DNA of 64,000 nt from Rhodeus uyekii (lineage: Eukaryota > Chordata > Actinopteri > Cypriniformes > Acheilognathidae). Shown here in pieces: positions 32,066 to 43,688 of the stretch (positions are counted from its first letter, which is position 1; each line of letters starts with the position of its first letter). The notes beneath the pieces were generated by a model, which saw only the letters and a program-made list of their open reading frames with translations, made no database searches and was not told the origin of the DNA. The stretch is from contig JAWRVZ010000232.1 of assembly GCA_037043235.1 (NCBI GenBank), positions 453,715 to 517,714 of the forward strand, read 5' to 3'. A program made the translations under genes and the position numbers.

Positions 32066-33640
32066 GGCACAAGGCTGCATAATGATGCTGCTAGGTGTGG
32101 GAGATATGGACCACGGTAACATCCTAGCATGGTTGTCACACCCTAGGGTTCACATCTAGGGTGCTTATGATGAGGATTCATGCACCTCCCAGTGAAACAG
32201 GGACGCTGACAGGCTATACGCCTCTGATGACTCTAGAAGGTACATCAAACGTGAAGAGATTCAAGAATCCAGATAATGTGAAGCTTTGTGTTTATCTGAA
32301 AGCTGGAGGTCAAGATGTTTTCTTGTCCTACTTGGCAGGATTATCAGATGGTCGGTCATTCAGAGGATCGTTCATGACATTACCCCAAATCCTTAGCACC
32401 AGACGCTCAAGTAGTTGACTGGAATCTCATGACTATTTCTGTAGGGATGATGTATTTTTGTTGGCAAAAACCCAGAAATTAGCATTTTAGCACTTTCAGT
32501 TTCATCGCCTTGAAGTCATAGGGTTTTTTGAAGGGGTTTTTGGTTAAATGCCTGAAATAAGGTCTGTGTTCAGTCACCCGGTGACGATGATAAAAATTAT
32601 ATTTTTTATTAGGTTGTCGGGACATTAAAGATAACATTGGTAAAACACATCTACTCGTTAGTCTTGCAACCTATTATAAATTATTCTTTCAGTGAATTAA
32701 AAAATAAAATAAAAGGCTTAACTTTCCCTGCTAGTCAACACCCCCAAAGCTTCACAGTCCTAAAGCTTGTCCTAAGTCGACATTTCATTTAGTGACATTA
32801 AGCAGTTTAATTTTGATGATCGTGTTTGCATGTGTTTAAGCAATGGATCTATTGCTTGTTTCTGCTGCTTTGATTATATTTGGATTTGGAGATTCTCTAC
32901 TCTTTCAGAAGATACGTAATAGCGTACCCTACATAAATGATGGCAAATCTTGTCAATGGCGGGTGATGTGACAATGGTGTCTTTTTTTATTTTTACAACT
33001 ATGTTTACTATTTATTTCTGCTGATTGAATTTAGGCTTTAAAAGCTGTGTTCATTTGTGAAGATTATCATAACAAACAAAATGTGTAAGGATCAGAAATT
33101 TTGTGTTGGTTGCAGAGCTTATTTTCAGCAATAATTCAAAAGACCCTTGAAAAATCGTATTGGGTTTTTGTCAAGGAAACCAGGGTGATGCACACCACAA
33201 AAATACATCATTACCACAGTGCTCTATGGGAGCTTGTTGACTAGCGGAGTACAGTTGCATGGTACTCTCCCCAGTTTAAAATGTCTCACTGAATTCGCCC
33301 TTTATCTTCCCGTCTTTGTCTTTTGTTTCTACCATTGTATCTATATATCACACGTGATCCAGACTATTTAATTCTGTAATTCACCCATTTAACCACACAA
33401 GGGTGCCAGAGAGTTTGAGAGTTGTGGAAGTGCTGTTGTTTCAGGCAAGAGATGTGTTCTTGTCTGTGTTCACTCTGTTATGAGCATGTCTGTTAATGAA
33501 ATGAGAGCCTGTAGCATCATCAACTTCTATATTTGTATTTTTAGAGGTTATTTAGTTGTTGCTTTTTTCACTGAAACTTGACTAACTATGGAAATGCTAT
33601 GCCTGAAAATGACTGTATTAAACAACTCAACTCTTTCGGG
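32066..33640 (+). other. pkn1: pkn1 3' untranslated region (probable)
   Basis: Unique, AT-rich sequence after the TAG at 32063-32065. The best polyadenylation candidate is ATTAAA at 33617-33622, followed within about 20 bases by a T/GT-rich stretch (CGGGTTTTTTTGTGG); a canonical AATAAA lies further on at 33715-33720. At 32562-32590 there is a near copy of the exon 20 splice-acceptor sequence. Confidence 0.55.
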
Positions 33641-35229
33641 TTTTTTTGTGGATTAATATTCCACTACACATACACAAGTTCACGTAAAAGAGAAGAGATT
33701 TAAATTTTAATGTGAATAAATTTAACGTTTTGAGATTTTATTTAAAATGGAGGTTGGACAATTAATTGATAATGTATTTTATATAAATCAAGAGAAAAGA
33801 GAGAGGAAACAAATTACAAATTAGGGACCCAAGAAAAATATGCACTAAAGTGACTTCAATTTTATCAGGACAAAACAGGATGAAAATGAAGGAAATTAAT
33901 GGAAATATCCATCTCACACATGAAATATAAGATATGAAACACGTTTTTCATGAACTTTCAAATAATATACTCCAACTCTAATAATTTAATTACTAAAATG
34001 GCAATGTGAACATGGCAGTACAATAAGATTGAACCAGAGTACAGAAACTGTGCTGTGACGAATTTCACTGCATATGGTGAGGGATGATGGAGGGATGGTT
34101 TGAGATAATGTCTCATTATTGCCCAAAAGAAGAGAGGGAGAAAGTGTCCTTGGACACCAAAAGATGGAACTGTGAAAAAAAAGGACATTATGTCCTGCGA
34201 ACAATCTACGCTTCTGTATCTTATTCTCTCGGATGGAATAAAGCTATATTCAGATTACAGGCAAATCAGATATTTTTCTCCAATCAAATCTCTTCAGGCA
34301 GACTGTCTGCACTATTAATTGCAAGTCACCAAAAAAGATTTGTGTATCTATCAGCATGAGATGCTTTGGTAAGGATGTAGGCGTACACACATATGTAACA
34401 ATTCTTTCATAAATGGATGCAGGAAAAATGGAAGCACATCATCTTACTCTCCAAATAAGTGCCCTGTCCAGGTGTGGTGCCTCCATCGCACAGGGAAATG
34501 CTGACATCTTTGGACATATCATTTGAACACTGTATGAATACTCAATGTATGCGTTTCCATCACCCGTTTTAACGCTGTGTGATGGCAAAAACTGAAATCC
34601 GTTTTAAACGAGTGTCCAAACTAAGAAGCGCATTTCAAACCACCTCCAAATGTAATTTGAATCAGATTTGAAAAAGACTTGTCCAGATTTTCAAAATCCC
34701 ATCTGGATTAAAACTGGATATGCAAAATGGCCTAAATGACTAATTGTTGTCTGATCTTGAAATTGTTCCTGTGCTTTGTTTGAACAATGTGTCTTTTTCC
34801 ATGTGTAACGGACATAGGCCAGTAAGAGGTGTGTGTGTAAATATCACTCTCCTGGCCTCAAGAGGCGCACTAGAAGCCTACAACCTTAGTGTCCTTGTTA
34901 TCAAACCTCAAGCTCGAGTGCTGCTCGGAGTGGGTCGAGTAGGACCAATTACAAAGGCAGGTCACACTGCACTTAACTCTAGTAACTTGACATGCATTTT
35001 TATGGCCAACAGTGCACTAATTTAATCTATTGTGAGGTTTGATATCTTACTATTGTGCAATGGTCCCTATTTACACCAGGGTTAACTAAATAAATACAAA
35101 GGAGGTTCCATTTAATCATCTTGAAGGTATTTTTGATTTGATTACTCAAACTACCGACACAGTACAGCTTTGGTAAAAAGGTTTGAGAAAATATTCCTTT
35201 ATCAAAGCCTGCAACTTCATCAGTTGTTT
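33641..35229. other. intergenic, no gene seen
   Basis: AT-rich spacer downstream of pkn1. The short open frames here have no domain, codon-level signal or splice context. 34800-35000 has repeat-like wording but I cannot assign it. Confidence 0.5.
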
Positions 35230-35760
35230 TAGATCTTTTTGTCATGCTGGCACGCTGTCAATCAACTTCAGGGCCACATACTGACTGATAAGCAGCCCAT
35301 TCTTGCATTATCAGTGGTTGGAGTTTGTCAGAATTTGTGGTTTTGTTTGTCCACAAGTTCTCAATAAGATTAAGGTATGGGGAGTTTCCTGGTCATGGGC
35401 CCAGAATTTAAATGTGTTGTTCCTCGGGCCTCTTTTGCCTTAAGGCAAGGTTTTCCATCATCCTGAACAATGCGTTGTTCATCACCAAACTGATATTGGA
35501 TGGTTGGGAGAAGTTGCACTCAGAGGATATTTTTGTATCATTCATTAATTATGGATGTGTTCATAATACCAGGCCATCTTCCAGAAGTCTTGGTCTCATT
35601 GTGTGCAGATGCACTAATTGTGTGCAGTTGCCGAAACGATCTCTGAATGAAGCTATGCAGACATATAACATCATCATCTGCTGGTGGACGTCGGTATTAA
35701 GACCCTGAAGATATACCATAAGGCGGTCTCAGTCTACCCGCTGGATGCTGCCAATGTGCG
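35230..35760 (-). mobile_element. degraded Tc1-like transposase
   Basis: Antisense remnant of a Tc1/mariner transposase: plus-strand words CCACAAGTTCTCAATAAGAT, GGGGAGTTTCCTGGTCATGG, GGATGGTTGGGAGAAGTTGC and GATGCACTAATTGTGTGCAG are the complement of the fish Tc1-like coding sequence. Frames are broken and internal segments are missing. Terminal repeats are not identified. Confidence 0.6.
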
Positions 35761-38700
35761 GAACTGGAGAGCATTATCGTGACGGTGGATTTTCCACAAT
35801 GAAGACAAGAGCTGATCATGGACAGAAAGGACACTGGAAGTTTGGCCTAAGATCTGTTTGAAATGCTTAATGAATGGTTTCAGTGAATGAATGACTGGAC
35901 CATCAGTGTCAAGGATCAACTTGACCCACTGCAATGGATGAACGGTTAATAAAGACATGATGTAGGCAATCTGTGTACAGTCACTGCAGAGAAGCTGAAG
36001 TTGCATCTGAAAGAAGAGAGCACTGTAGCATGAACCTGCTACACTCCTCCACCTCATCTGAGTATGTTGCTGGCCGGGCCATGGGACTGGGTAAAGTGAT
36101 GACACTTGGGTAAAGTGCATGGCGAAGTGCTCAAATGAGTTCAGTGAGCGGATCCAGTGGAGAATGGCTAGAATCGGCAATATCTGCCTCCTTTTGCATG
36201 TTGGTCTTGTCTTCTGTCATGAGACAGATGAAGGCAGAGACAAATTGAAGTTTAACAGGTTTATTGATGAATAAACCAGACAACTGACCAGATGAGTGAT
36301 GGTGTCAATAGCGTGATGGTAATTGTGGCATCAGTTACAGTTCTTATCTGGTTGCAGATCTGATGATTTGGAGATTGTTGGATGGAGAAGAAGGCTGAAG
36401 AAGCAGCATGGTTTTGGGGATGTTCTCAATGGTCCATGGTTAAGTGTTACAGGGAGATGAGACAGGTAAGTGTCCAGGTAGTAAAAACAAGATCAGACAG
36501 CAATGACTGTTTGGGGACTACTTATGAAGGGTGAGTGTTGAGTGGATGCAGGTGTGGATGTGATTGTGCACGAGTGGGAGGAGTAGAGAGGTCTATTTTC
36601 ATCCCGAAAGAAAAGTATGAATTTTCATTTTCAGCAGTGCTTTTCAGCCTTTGTCCAATACGATATTCAAAAGCCCCCATACAGTAAGATATTTCCTCTA
36701 GCTTTTCTACAGGATGTATGTTTTGCAACTTTTTTATTAACAGAAACTAGGATGGTACCAGAAGCAAAGATGAGGTAAAAGAAGATAAGGACGGCCTTCT
36801 TGGCCATGATGAGAGAATAGGAGATCGGGATGGCCTCTGTACAAAGTTATACTTGAAATTAAATCCTGTTCAAAGATATAAGTGAACATCACATATCCGG
36901 CAGTCCTGAGGTATCTGGTTTTTCTATGCACTGGAGAAAAATGGAGGAAAAACCTTTCCTGCTTCCAGTCGGTGGCTTACCTTCACCATATTCATGCAGA
37001 ATATGTCCAACGGAGGCAAGTATCTGGTTAATATGATTCTCAAATCTGTGAGATAAAAAAAAACATCTGTGATAACAGGACCATAACAACTATTGTATTA
37101 AGATTAATAAAATCCCCACTCTTAACAGAGAACACGATTTTTGTTATCTCATGCATGCATGTATTATTGCATGTGAAAAACGTTTTATGCAGACCTATTA
37201 TATATTAAATTCTATACAGTAATGGTCAAAAGATTAGCATTTCTAAATGTTTTTGAAAGAAGTCTCATGATCATGAAATATTATTACAATTTATGTTCTA
37301 TTTTAATATACTTTTAAAATGTCTTTGGAAAATTTTTGTAAAAGCCAATATGGAACGTATGTGAAGTAAATGAAACCACAGCCACAGAGACACAAAGAAC
37401 TTGCATGATTCATATTTAAAGTCTTTTTGCTGTTTAATTGTCACTGACTCTAGTCCACATCACGATTATAAAAAAAGAACTTAAGAATAAAGAAATCACC
37501 TGTCACAATCCTCGGCTGGATCAAGTTGATCCTCGAAATGAAATCTTGCACTGTTTCTCTGAGGTAAATTCTTCCAGTATTGTTCCTCACCTCATGTCAA
37601 AATGATGTAAAGTACACGAATCTGATTAAAAGATGCGTTTCGACGAGATGATGTGGGTTTTGACTGGACGTGTCAGAATTTGCATTTCAATAGCTTGTTT
37701 TCTCCGTAGATGTGGACGCATTAGCGATAATGAAGTGACTAGAGAACGACTGACGTCTCTCTCTTTTCAAACAGATTACATAAACAGAGATTTTTTTTTT
37801 CATGTGAATTATTTAATCTGGTGGTCCCCTTGGAAGTTTGAAGGCCACTGATTTACATAATAAAAATGACTTGTGAACAGAAGAGTTCATGAAAAAGGTC
37901 CTTCAAAAAAGTTTGAGAAACCTTGTACAGAATGCAAGAGTAGATAGAGAGTAGGGACCTTGTCAAATCAGGGATCAAGTGTGTGAGCAAAACATACAAC
38001 TCTATAAAACATGTTATTATTAATCCTGCTGAGAGCAGAACACACCTGAGCCTTGTGAATGAATCTGACCCCTTGCGGAAAGAGGGGGGAATCTGAAGCA
38101 GCTGGTGCAATCGCTGAGAAATATCCTTTTTTTTTAAAGCATGCAATTTAATTACTTTGGCAGTAATATAGTCTGGTCTGATGATGTTCACTGATGTCAG
38201 ATGTTTGGTTAGTCTGGAGCGAGATTATTTGTACTGTGCATTTTGGTTCTGTCTGAGTGGCTATTTCTGCATTGATTCATTGTAAACTACCCGGAAAAAA
38301 CAGAGTGGAAAGTTGAAAGATAATTGCGTACCTTTGCTGACCCGTAACAAATATTGTCAGGACCTGAATTTCGTTTTGGGAAATAAGGAGGATGGGAGAT
38401 TCTTATGGGGGGATTTTGTTGCTCAAGAGTTTACACAACACAAGGAAGCTTGATTAGTCTTAAGCTCGGAGAGTCTTTTAGTCCAGTATGAATTAAATAT
38501 ATAGGCTATTATTCATGTTTCCTTGCAATTAAAGCTATCTTTTTGTTGTTTCATCAACATTAATGAGAGACACATATTAGGCCGTTGTCACTTTAAAAGC
38601 TAGTGCACTGATCCATATACTGATACACGGGTTTAAGACATAACCAATTGTGTTTACGAGGATGTTCAAGGCATAATTTTGACATAAAGTTGTGTATTTT

Positions 38701-39177
38701 TAACTTGCGCGCTGTTTGTGAGGCCAATTTATGTATGCATATTAAAATTGCATTTGTAAGACTTAAAAAGATGTGCAAATGATTAACTTTAGTGACGATA
38801 CAACACTGGCTGATTGTGCAAGTAACAGTTCCATCGAATGTCCCGACTCCCAAAACACGAGAGTCTAGTATCGCCATCTGCAGCGCTTGACGCTTGCCTT
38901 GTTTAGATGCAATGAGGTGATATGAAGCGCATTGTAAGAGAAAGAGAGAACGAGGGAGAAGACGCAGCACAGCTAAATCACTCACTCTGTGAAATTACGT
39001 CTTGCTGTAAATTTTAAAATGACTGATAATCTGTGTGGATTAATTTACTCATACAACCTACATGCTAAAGTGAATAAATGTTTGCGAGAATTTCCTGCAT
39101 TTTAAGCCCGAGACATGCGGGAATTATTAAAATTATGCAAACCAAAACTCAAGCACTGATTGTATTTTTTTGTCTGA
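35761..39177. other. intergenic, no gene seen
   Basis: No exon, RNA gene or clear element. 36220-36330 has repeat-like sequence (AGTTTAACAGGTTTATTG) of unknown family, and 38840-38900 contains a short GC-balanced patch. Open frames are short and unsupported. Confidence 0.5.
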
Positions 39178-39179
39178 GC

Positions 39180-39340
39180 TTTACATTTATGCATTTGACA
39201 GATTATTTTATCCAAAGTGACTTGCATTGCATTCTAGGACCACACTGACTTTCTAATCAGTTCTTTCTTTCCCTGGGAATTAAACCCATGACCTTGATGT
39301 TGCAAGCGCCACACTCTACAGTTTGAGCTACAGGAAAGCT
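39180..39340 (-). mobile_element. tRNA-derived SINE, copy 3
   Basis: Antisense copy with CCAAAGTGACTTGCATTGCA, TCTAATCAGTTCTTTCTTTC and the B-box complement GGGAATTAAACCCATGACC. A fragment of the same tail occurs at 41285-41318. Confidence 0.8.
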
Positions 39341-39377
39341 TTGGCTATACAACTTCTTGAACTTTAATGATTGGAGC

Positions 39378-40385
39378 TACGCTCTTAAAAAATATTAAAA
39401 GAAGGAGGTTTAGCAACAATGCCACAGAAGAACCATTTTTGGTTCCCCAATTTTTCTCTCAAGAGTGAAGAATGTTTGAATAATTTGAACCATTTTCCTC
39501 TACAAACAATCTTTTGTTCATTTGAAAGGTTCTTTTAAAGAGTCTAGATTTTTACAATCCCAAGGTTAAACAATTAGTCTTAAGAGTCTGTACTTAATTC
39601 TAAGAAAGAGCACAAGGAATAAGGATGCTTGTTTTAGCAACCAGTTTTTCCTTGAGATGCTTTTCAAAACAATGTGTTTTTGAGTTTTTGACAATCAAGA
39701 TGTTTAACTTATGTGTCTCTTTACTGTACAATAATCTGTTCATCTGTAGACGGGAGCTCGCTGTTCCATCATGTTTTTGCTTGAGGTGATGATAACAGCC
39801 ACGTCTGTCTTTCACTGGCTCCATAAAATGACCACGTTGTTATATCAGGTTAAGTTGTTTACACTCCTCATAATATCTCTTTCTGTTGGTGTCTTTTTTG
39901 TGATTGTTTACATAATTTTTGTCTTTAACTTCTAGGCTTGAGTCCTCGAAAGCCAATCGGCAATCAGCTTTCTTCAGATTGTTGACATTAGGGAGAAACT
40001 GTGGCCATGATCCTAAATGATTACTGCTTAATCTAATGGTAAAACATTCTCCTTGAAAACAAATACTGATTTTCAGCAGTGGCTGTTTCTTGTCTTTACA
40101 TTGTTAAATCATTTTGATTAACAGTAAGTAAAACACTGGGCTTATAATTCAGTTATATCTTTTTAGTTAGTGAATATGATTACAATTTCTTGTGTCGTCC
40201 ATCACTGACAACAATTTATTCCATTTATTAAAACTGAAGATTCTTTATTGGCTTTGATGGTTCTATGGAATCCTTCCATTCCACAGAATGTTCTTTAAAG
40301 TGAAAACAGATCCTTTAGATTATTAAAAGGTTCTTTCAAGAACTGTTCACTTAAAGGTTGAGGAACCAAAAATGTTTTTTCTATA
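39378..40385. repeat. AAGAACC-type MITEs, copies 2 and 3
   Basis: Two diverged members of the family at 25497: 39378-39597 (AGAAGAACCATTTTTGGTTC to CTTAAGAGTCTGTA) and 40225-40385 (TTCTATGGAATCCTTCCATT to GAACCAAAAATG). From 40386 to about 42030 no gene or element is recognised apart from a SINE tail scrap. Confidence 0.6.
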
Positions 40386-42029
40386 TAGAGAGAAACGTTA
40401 ACATCTCTGAACTTTAAAATACCCAGCTTTTTCTGAGATTTGTGTGTGCAAAACAACCACCAGTGTTTGTCCATAAATAATGGAAACAAAGGCTTTCTTT
40501 AACAAAGCTGTACCTGTTCATATGAGTATTAGCTCAAAATTACCATTTCTGTTCTTAGGAAGCCATGTAATACAAAAATTTAAATTGAAATAGTCATAAC
40601 CTGCTTCTATATTCAGTAAAAAGTTTGTCTAATAACTTTCATCGACTTGATAGGATAAGATGTAATATTCTTGTCTGGTGCCATTTCCTGACTATTTTCC
40701 TGTTGGAAAGACTCCTAGGGACCAAGTTTAGTTCTACTTTATAACAAGGAATTTTACTTTAACTATGAAGCTTAATTTTTTATATGTTTGGATCCTTAGA
40801 GGATGTACAGTAGTAATTGTAATTCTAAATATAAACCTCTTATCTTCCCCTCAGATTCTTTTAATTTGTTCCTCGATCTAAACTCAAACCCAGAAGGAAG
40901 ATACTATTAAAAATGTAGACATCTATTTGTCTCTCAAACCAGATATGAACTTTTCGGAAATGTAGCAAGGTGGTTTTGTGTATTTCTAGTGTTTAAATCA
41001 ATTAATCTTGGCATGAACAAATGAAAATACAACGCATTGCGTTTCTTATGATTTATATTGGTGTCTGAAACACCAACCAGAATGCAATATTTTCACAGAG
41101 GACAAAGTTAAAATCGTTTTTATAATCTGTTGCTGTACGTTTGGGAATTAAATCATCAATCTGATACATCAATCAAAACTGTGTTTTAAGTTCGTAAAAT
41201 CAGGAGTCAGACTGAAAAGACCTTTAGTGTTACTTGAATGTTTTATCGTAATGTGTCATCAAGGGACAAATTGGTTGTGATTTATATTTATTTGGCAAAT
41301 GCTTTTATCCAACAGTATGTGCTTTCTGGAAATCGATTGTCAAACCAACATTGAGTTATTGCTCAGACAGTAACGTAATGACATCATATTAAAAAAGAGG
41401 ATCTCACACCAGATGAAAAACTTTCTAGACCTTTGTAAGGGATCAGGCAAGCGACTGAAATCCTAATTATTTATATTATTTAATTATTATTTTAAATTAT
41501 TATTGCCCCTGCTTCATTAGGGTACTCTTGAAAGAACGTAGCAGTGTTACGTATTAAAATGCTGCAATCTCATACCGTTTCCACGAAATACGCGGATCCC
41601 GAGCAGGTTTGAGCTCATGGACTTGTTGCTATGACAACAACTCTGGGATGAGCTTCGATTAACTGAACAATCATCAGCATTGAAATCCAGCTAATTGAGT
41701 GAGCGACGAACGAAGAACATGCTCTTCTGTGAAACAAACAATATTTAATCCAAATAAATAGGTCACTATGACCAAAAAAAGAAAGAACTAAAAACACTGT
41801 TTTAATTGAAAAAGTCCTTTGCTAGATGAAGTCCGTTTTTATCCTGTCAGAAATAAGCCAAGATGATTGAACCTGAGTGTTTAGTTGAAATCTTTGTGTG
41901 AGCAGAATTAAAGTAGCTAAAATAATAGTTTGTATATTTAACAAAATACCAAAAGGTACCATTACCATGATGTTTTGGAAAAGGTACCTTAATTTTTCTT
42001 TTTTTTTCTTTACCAAACTTTACACATTT

Positions 42030-42113
42030 ACAGTGAGAGAGAGAGGAGAGGAGAAGGGAGAGAGCGAGAGAAAGAGAGAGAGAGAGGGTTAGAGGAGGGA
42101 GAGAGAGAGATTG
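42030..42113. repeat. GA-rich purine tract
   Basis: A continuous imperfect (GA)n tract on the plus strand about 400 bp upstream of the betaglycan-like leader exon. Long purine tracts of this kind often sit at vertebrate promoters, but function here is unknown. Confidence 0.85.
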
Positions 42114-42399
42114 CTAACGGTAAGCTGTATTATTAGAAACACCTCATGAGAGCAATAACTATATATTTATATAATTTGATGCAAATGTGATTACAAAGTA
42201 TAGTTTTATAAATTAACATACATTTGAAAAAAAAAGCAGGATTTACGATGTTGGTGACCGTTAAAACACGTCATCACTGGTACAGTAGTTGTTTATTTTT
42301 GTGTCAGGGGGGAAAAAACGTTATTTCCTCAAAGCTTTTCTCTCAGTAAGCTGTCCTGTTCACAGACGGAGCCGTGTATTGAGTTTATAATCAGTTTCT

Positions 42400-42664
42400 G
42401 TACCTGTTCTCGACGCTCGCGTCTCTTCAACCGTCGCTCCCTCAGACGCTCCAGCGCGGGAACTCTCGCCTCTCTCCCGCCTCCCGCGGCCCCGCCCCCC
42501 TCCGCACTACATCAGCTGACCCGAAGTTTGCTCGCCCGATCAGAAGACGCGCATCGACCTATCGAGCTGAAGCAGCGACCAGTGCGTGCACTCAGGGGTC
42601 CTGTGCTGTGCTGGGGGTCTCGGGCGAGCCACTGAATGGCATCTCGGTCCAGCACTTAATGAAG
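42400..42664 (+). promoter_or_regulatory. tgfbr3l: CpG-rich promoter and leader exon of betaglycan-like gene
   Basis: An abrupt CpG-rich block in otherwise AT-rich DNA, with a GC box (CCGCGGCCCCGCCCCCCTCC at 42482-42501). The leader ends at a GAAG/GTGAGA donor at 42664/42665. The second leader segment joins at 43639 (TCTCTTAG acceptor). The exact transcription start is not visible; no TATA box. Confidence 0.65.
42636..42659 (+). other. tgfbr3l: upstream ORF in the leader exon
   Basis: ATG followed by six sense codons and TAA. The stop overlaps a second ATG (TAATG) at 42659, which would read across the leader splice junction for 13 codons before stopping upstream of the main ATG. Two upstream ORFs of this kind could reduce translation of the receptor. 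Confidence 0.5.
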
Positions 42665-42802
42665 GTGAGAAACTAGCTAAATTATTAGAAACTAATTAAA
42701 ATGTATTTTGCTGGCATATTCAGATGTAATATTTTATTTGTGTTGTGCTTATATTTGTTTACTAATTATTACAAAATTATACGAATGCATTATGTATTTG
42801 CT

Positions 42803-42803
<1 letters not shown>

Positions 42804-42868
<65 letters not shown>

Positions 42869-42960
42869 TTATTATGTATATGCATTATACATATACATAA
42901 TAATGCATATTACAATTGATTAATTGTGCATATATAATTATTATACATATTACATACACA

Positions 42961-43026
<66 letters not shown>
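42804..43026. repeat. AT and AC microsatellites with a palindrome
   Basis: (TA)n at 42804-42865, followed by a palindrome at 42866-42906 whose arms are GCATTATTATGTATATG and its complement, then (TA)n at 42965-43001 joined to (AC)n at 43003-43026. Lies in the first intron of the betaglycan-like gene. Confidence 0.9.
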
Positions 43027-43027
<1 letters not shown>

Positions 43028-43142
43028 ATAATACATATACTTAATTATAAAAAACATAATTAAAAATAATTGTATGTGTTACTATACTGTAAAATGCTTT
43101 ATTTTGACAATTATTGAGCTCATGAATTTTATTTATTTTTCA

Positions 43143-43415
43143 AAAATGAAAACCCTGCCATAATTTACTCACCCTCATGTTGTTCCAAATCTTAATTTAT
43201 TTCTTCTACTGAACGCAAAAGACAATATTTTGAAGAATAATGAAAACAGTTGATGTATCCCATTGACTTCCACAGTATGGAATTTATTTTTAACTTTAAC
43301 TTTAATTAATTTACGTCAATAGGGTCCATCAACTGTTTTCCTTATTCTTGAAAATATTGTCTTTTGTGTTCAGCAGAAAAAATAAATTCATTTTTGGGTA
43401 AACTATACAATTAAA
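43143..43415. repeat. fish MITE-like repeat, copy 3 (palindromic)
   Basis: Left arm ATTTACTCACCCTCATGTTG through GACAATATTTTGAAGAATAA; right arm TTATTCTTGAAAATATTGTC through TTTTTGGGTAAACTATAC. The two halves are complementary around about 43280, so transcripts would fold into a long hairpin. Same family as 2075 and 3893. Confidence 0.75.
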
Positions 43416-43688
43416 GACATTAAAATTGCATCTTCTTTTTGCATCTGTCTCACTTTGTCTTGCTATATGAAAGCGCTTTAGGCTACTTTATGACAATTAT
43501 GACCTTATGATAAAAATAAAAAAAAGTTTAAGTAAGCAAATGCAAACTCTGAATAATGTGTTGTGGACTTTAATCATTATTTTGTGTTTGCTTCTCTCTC
43601 TCTCTCTCTCCCTCCTCATCCCTCCGTTCATCTCTTAGCATATCCATCTAAGTCTCCTCTGTGTGTGTGATCTGTGAAGTGCTGAAGG

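Noticed and set aside
34084..35025. Several 70-95 codon open frames between pkn1 and the receptor gene
   Set aside because: No domain, splice context or composition signal; lengths are within chance expectation for this composition.
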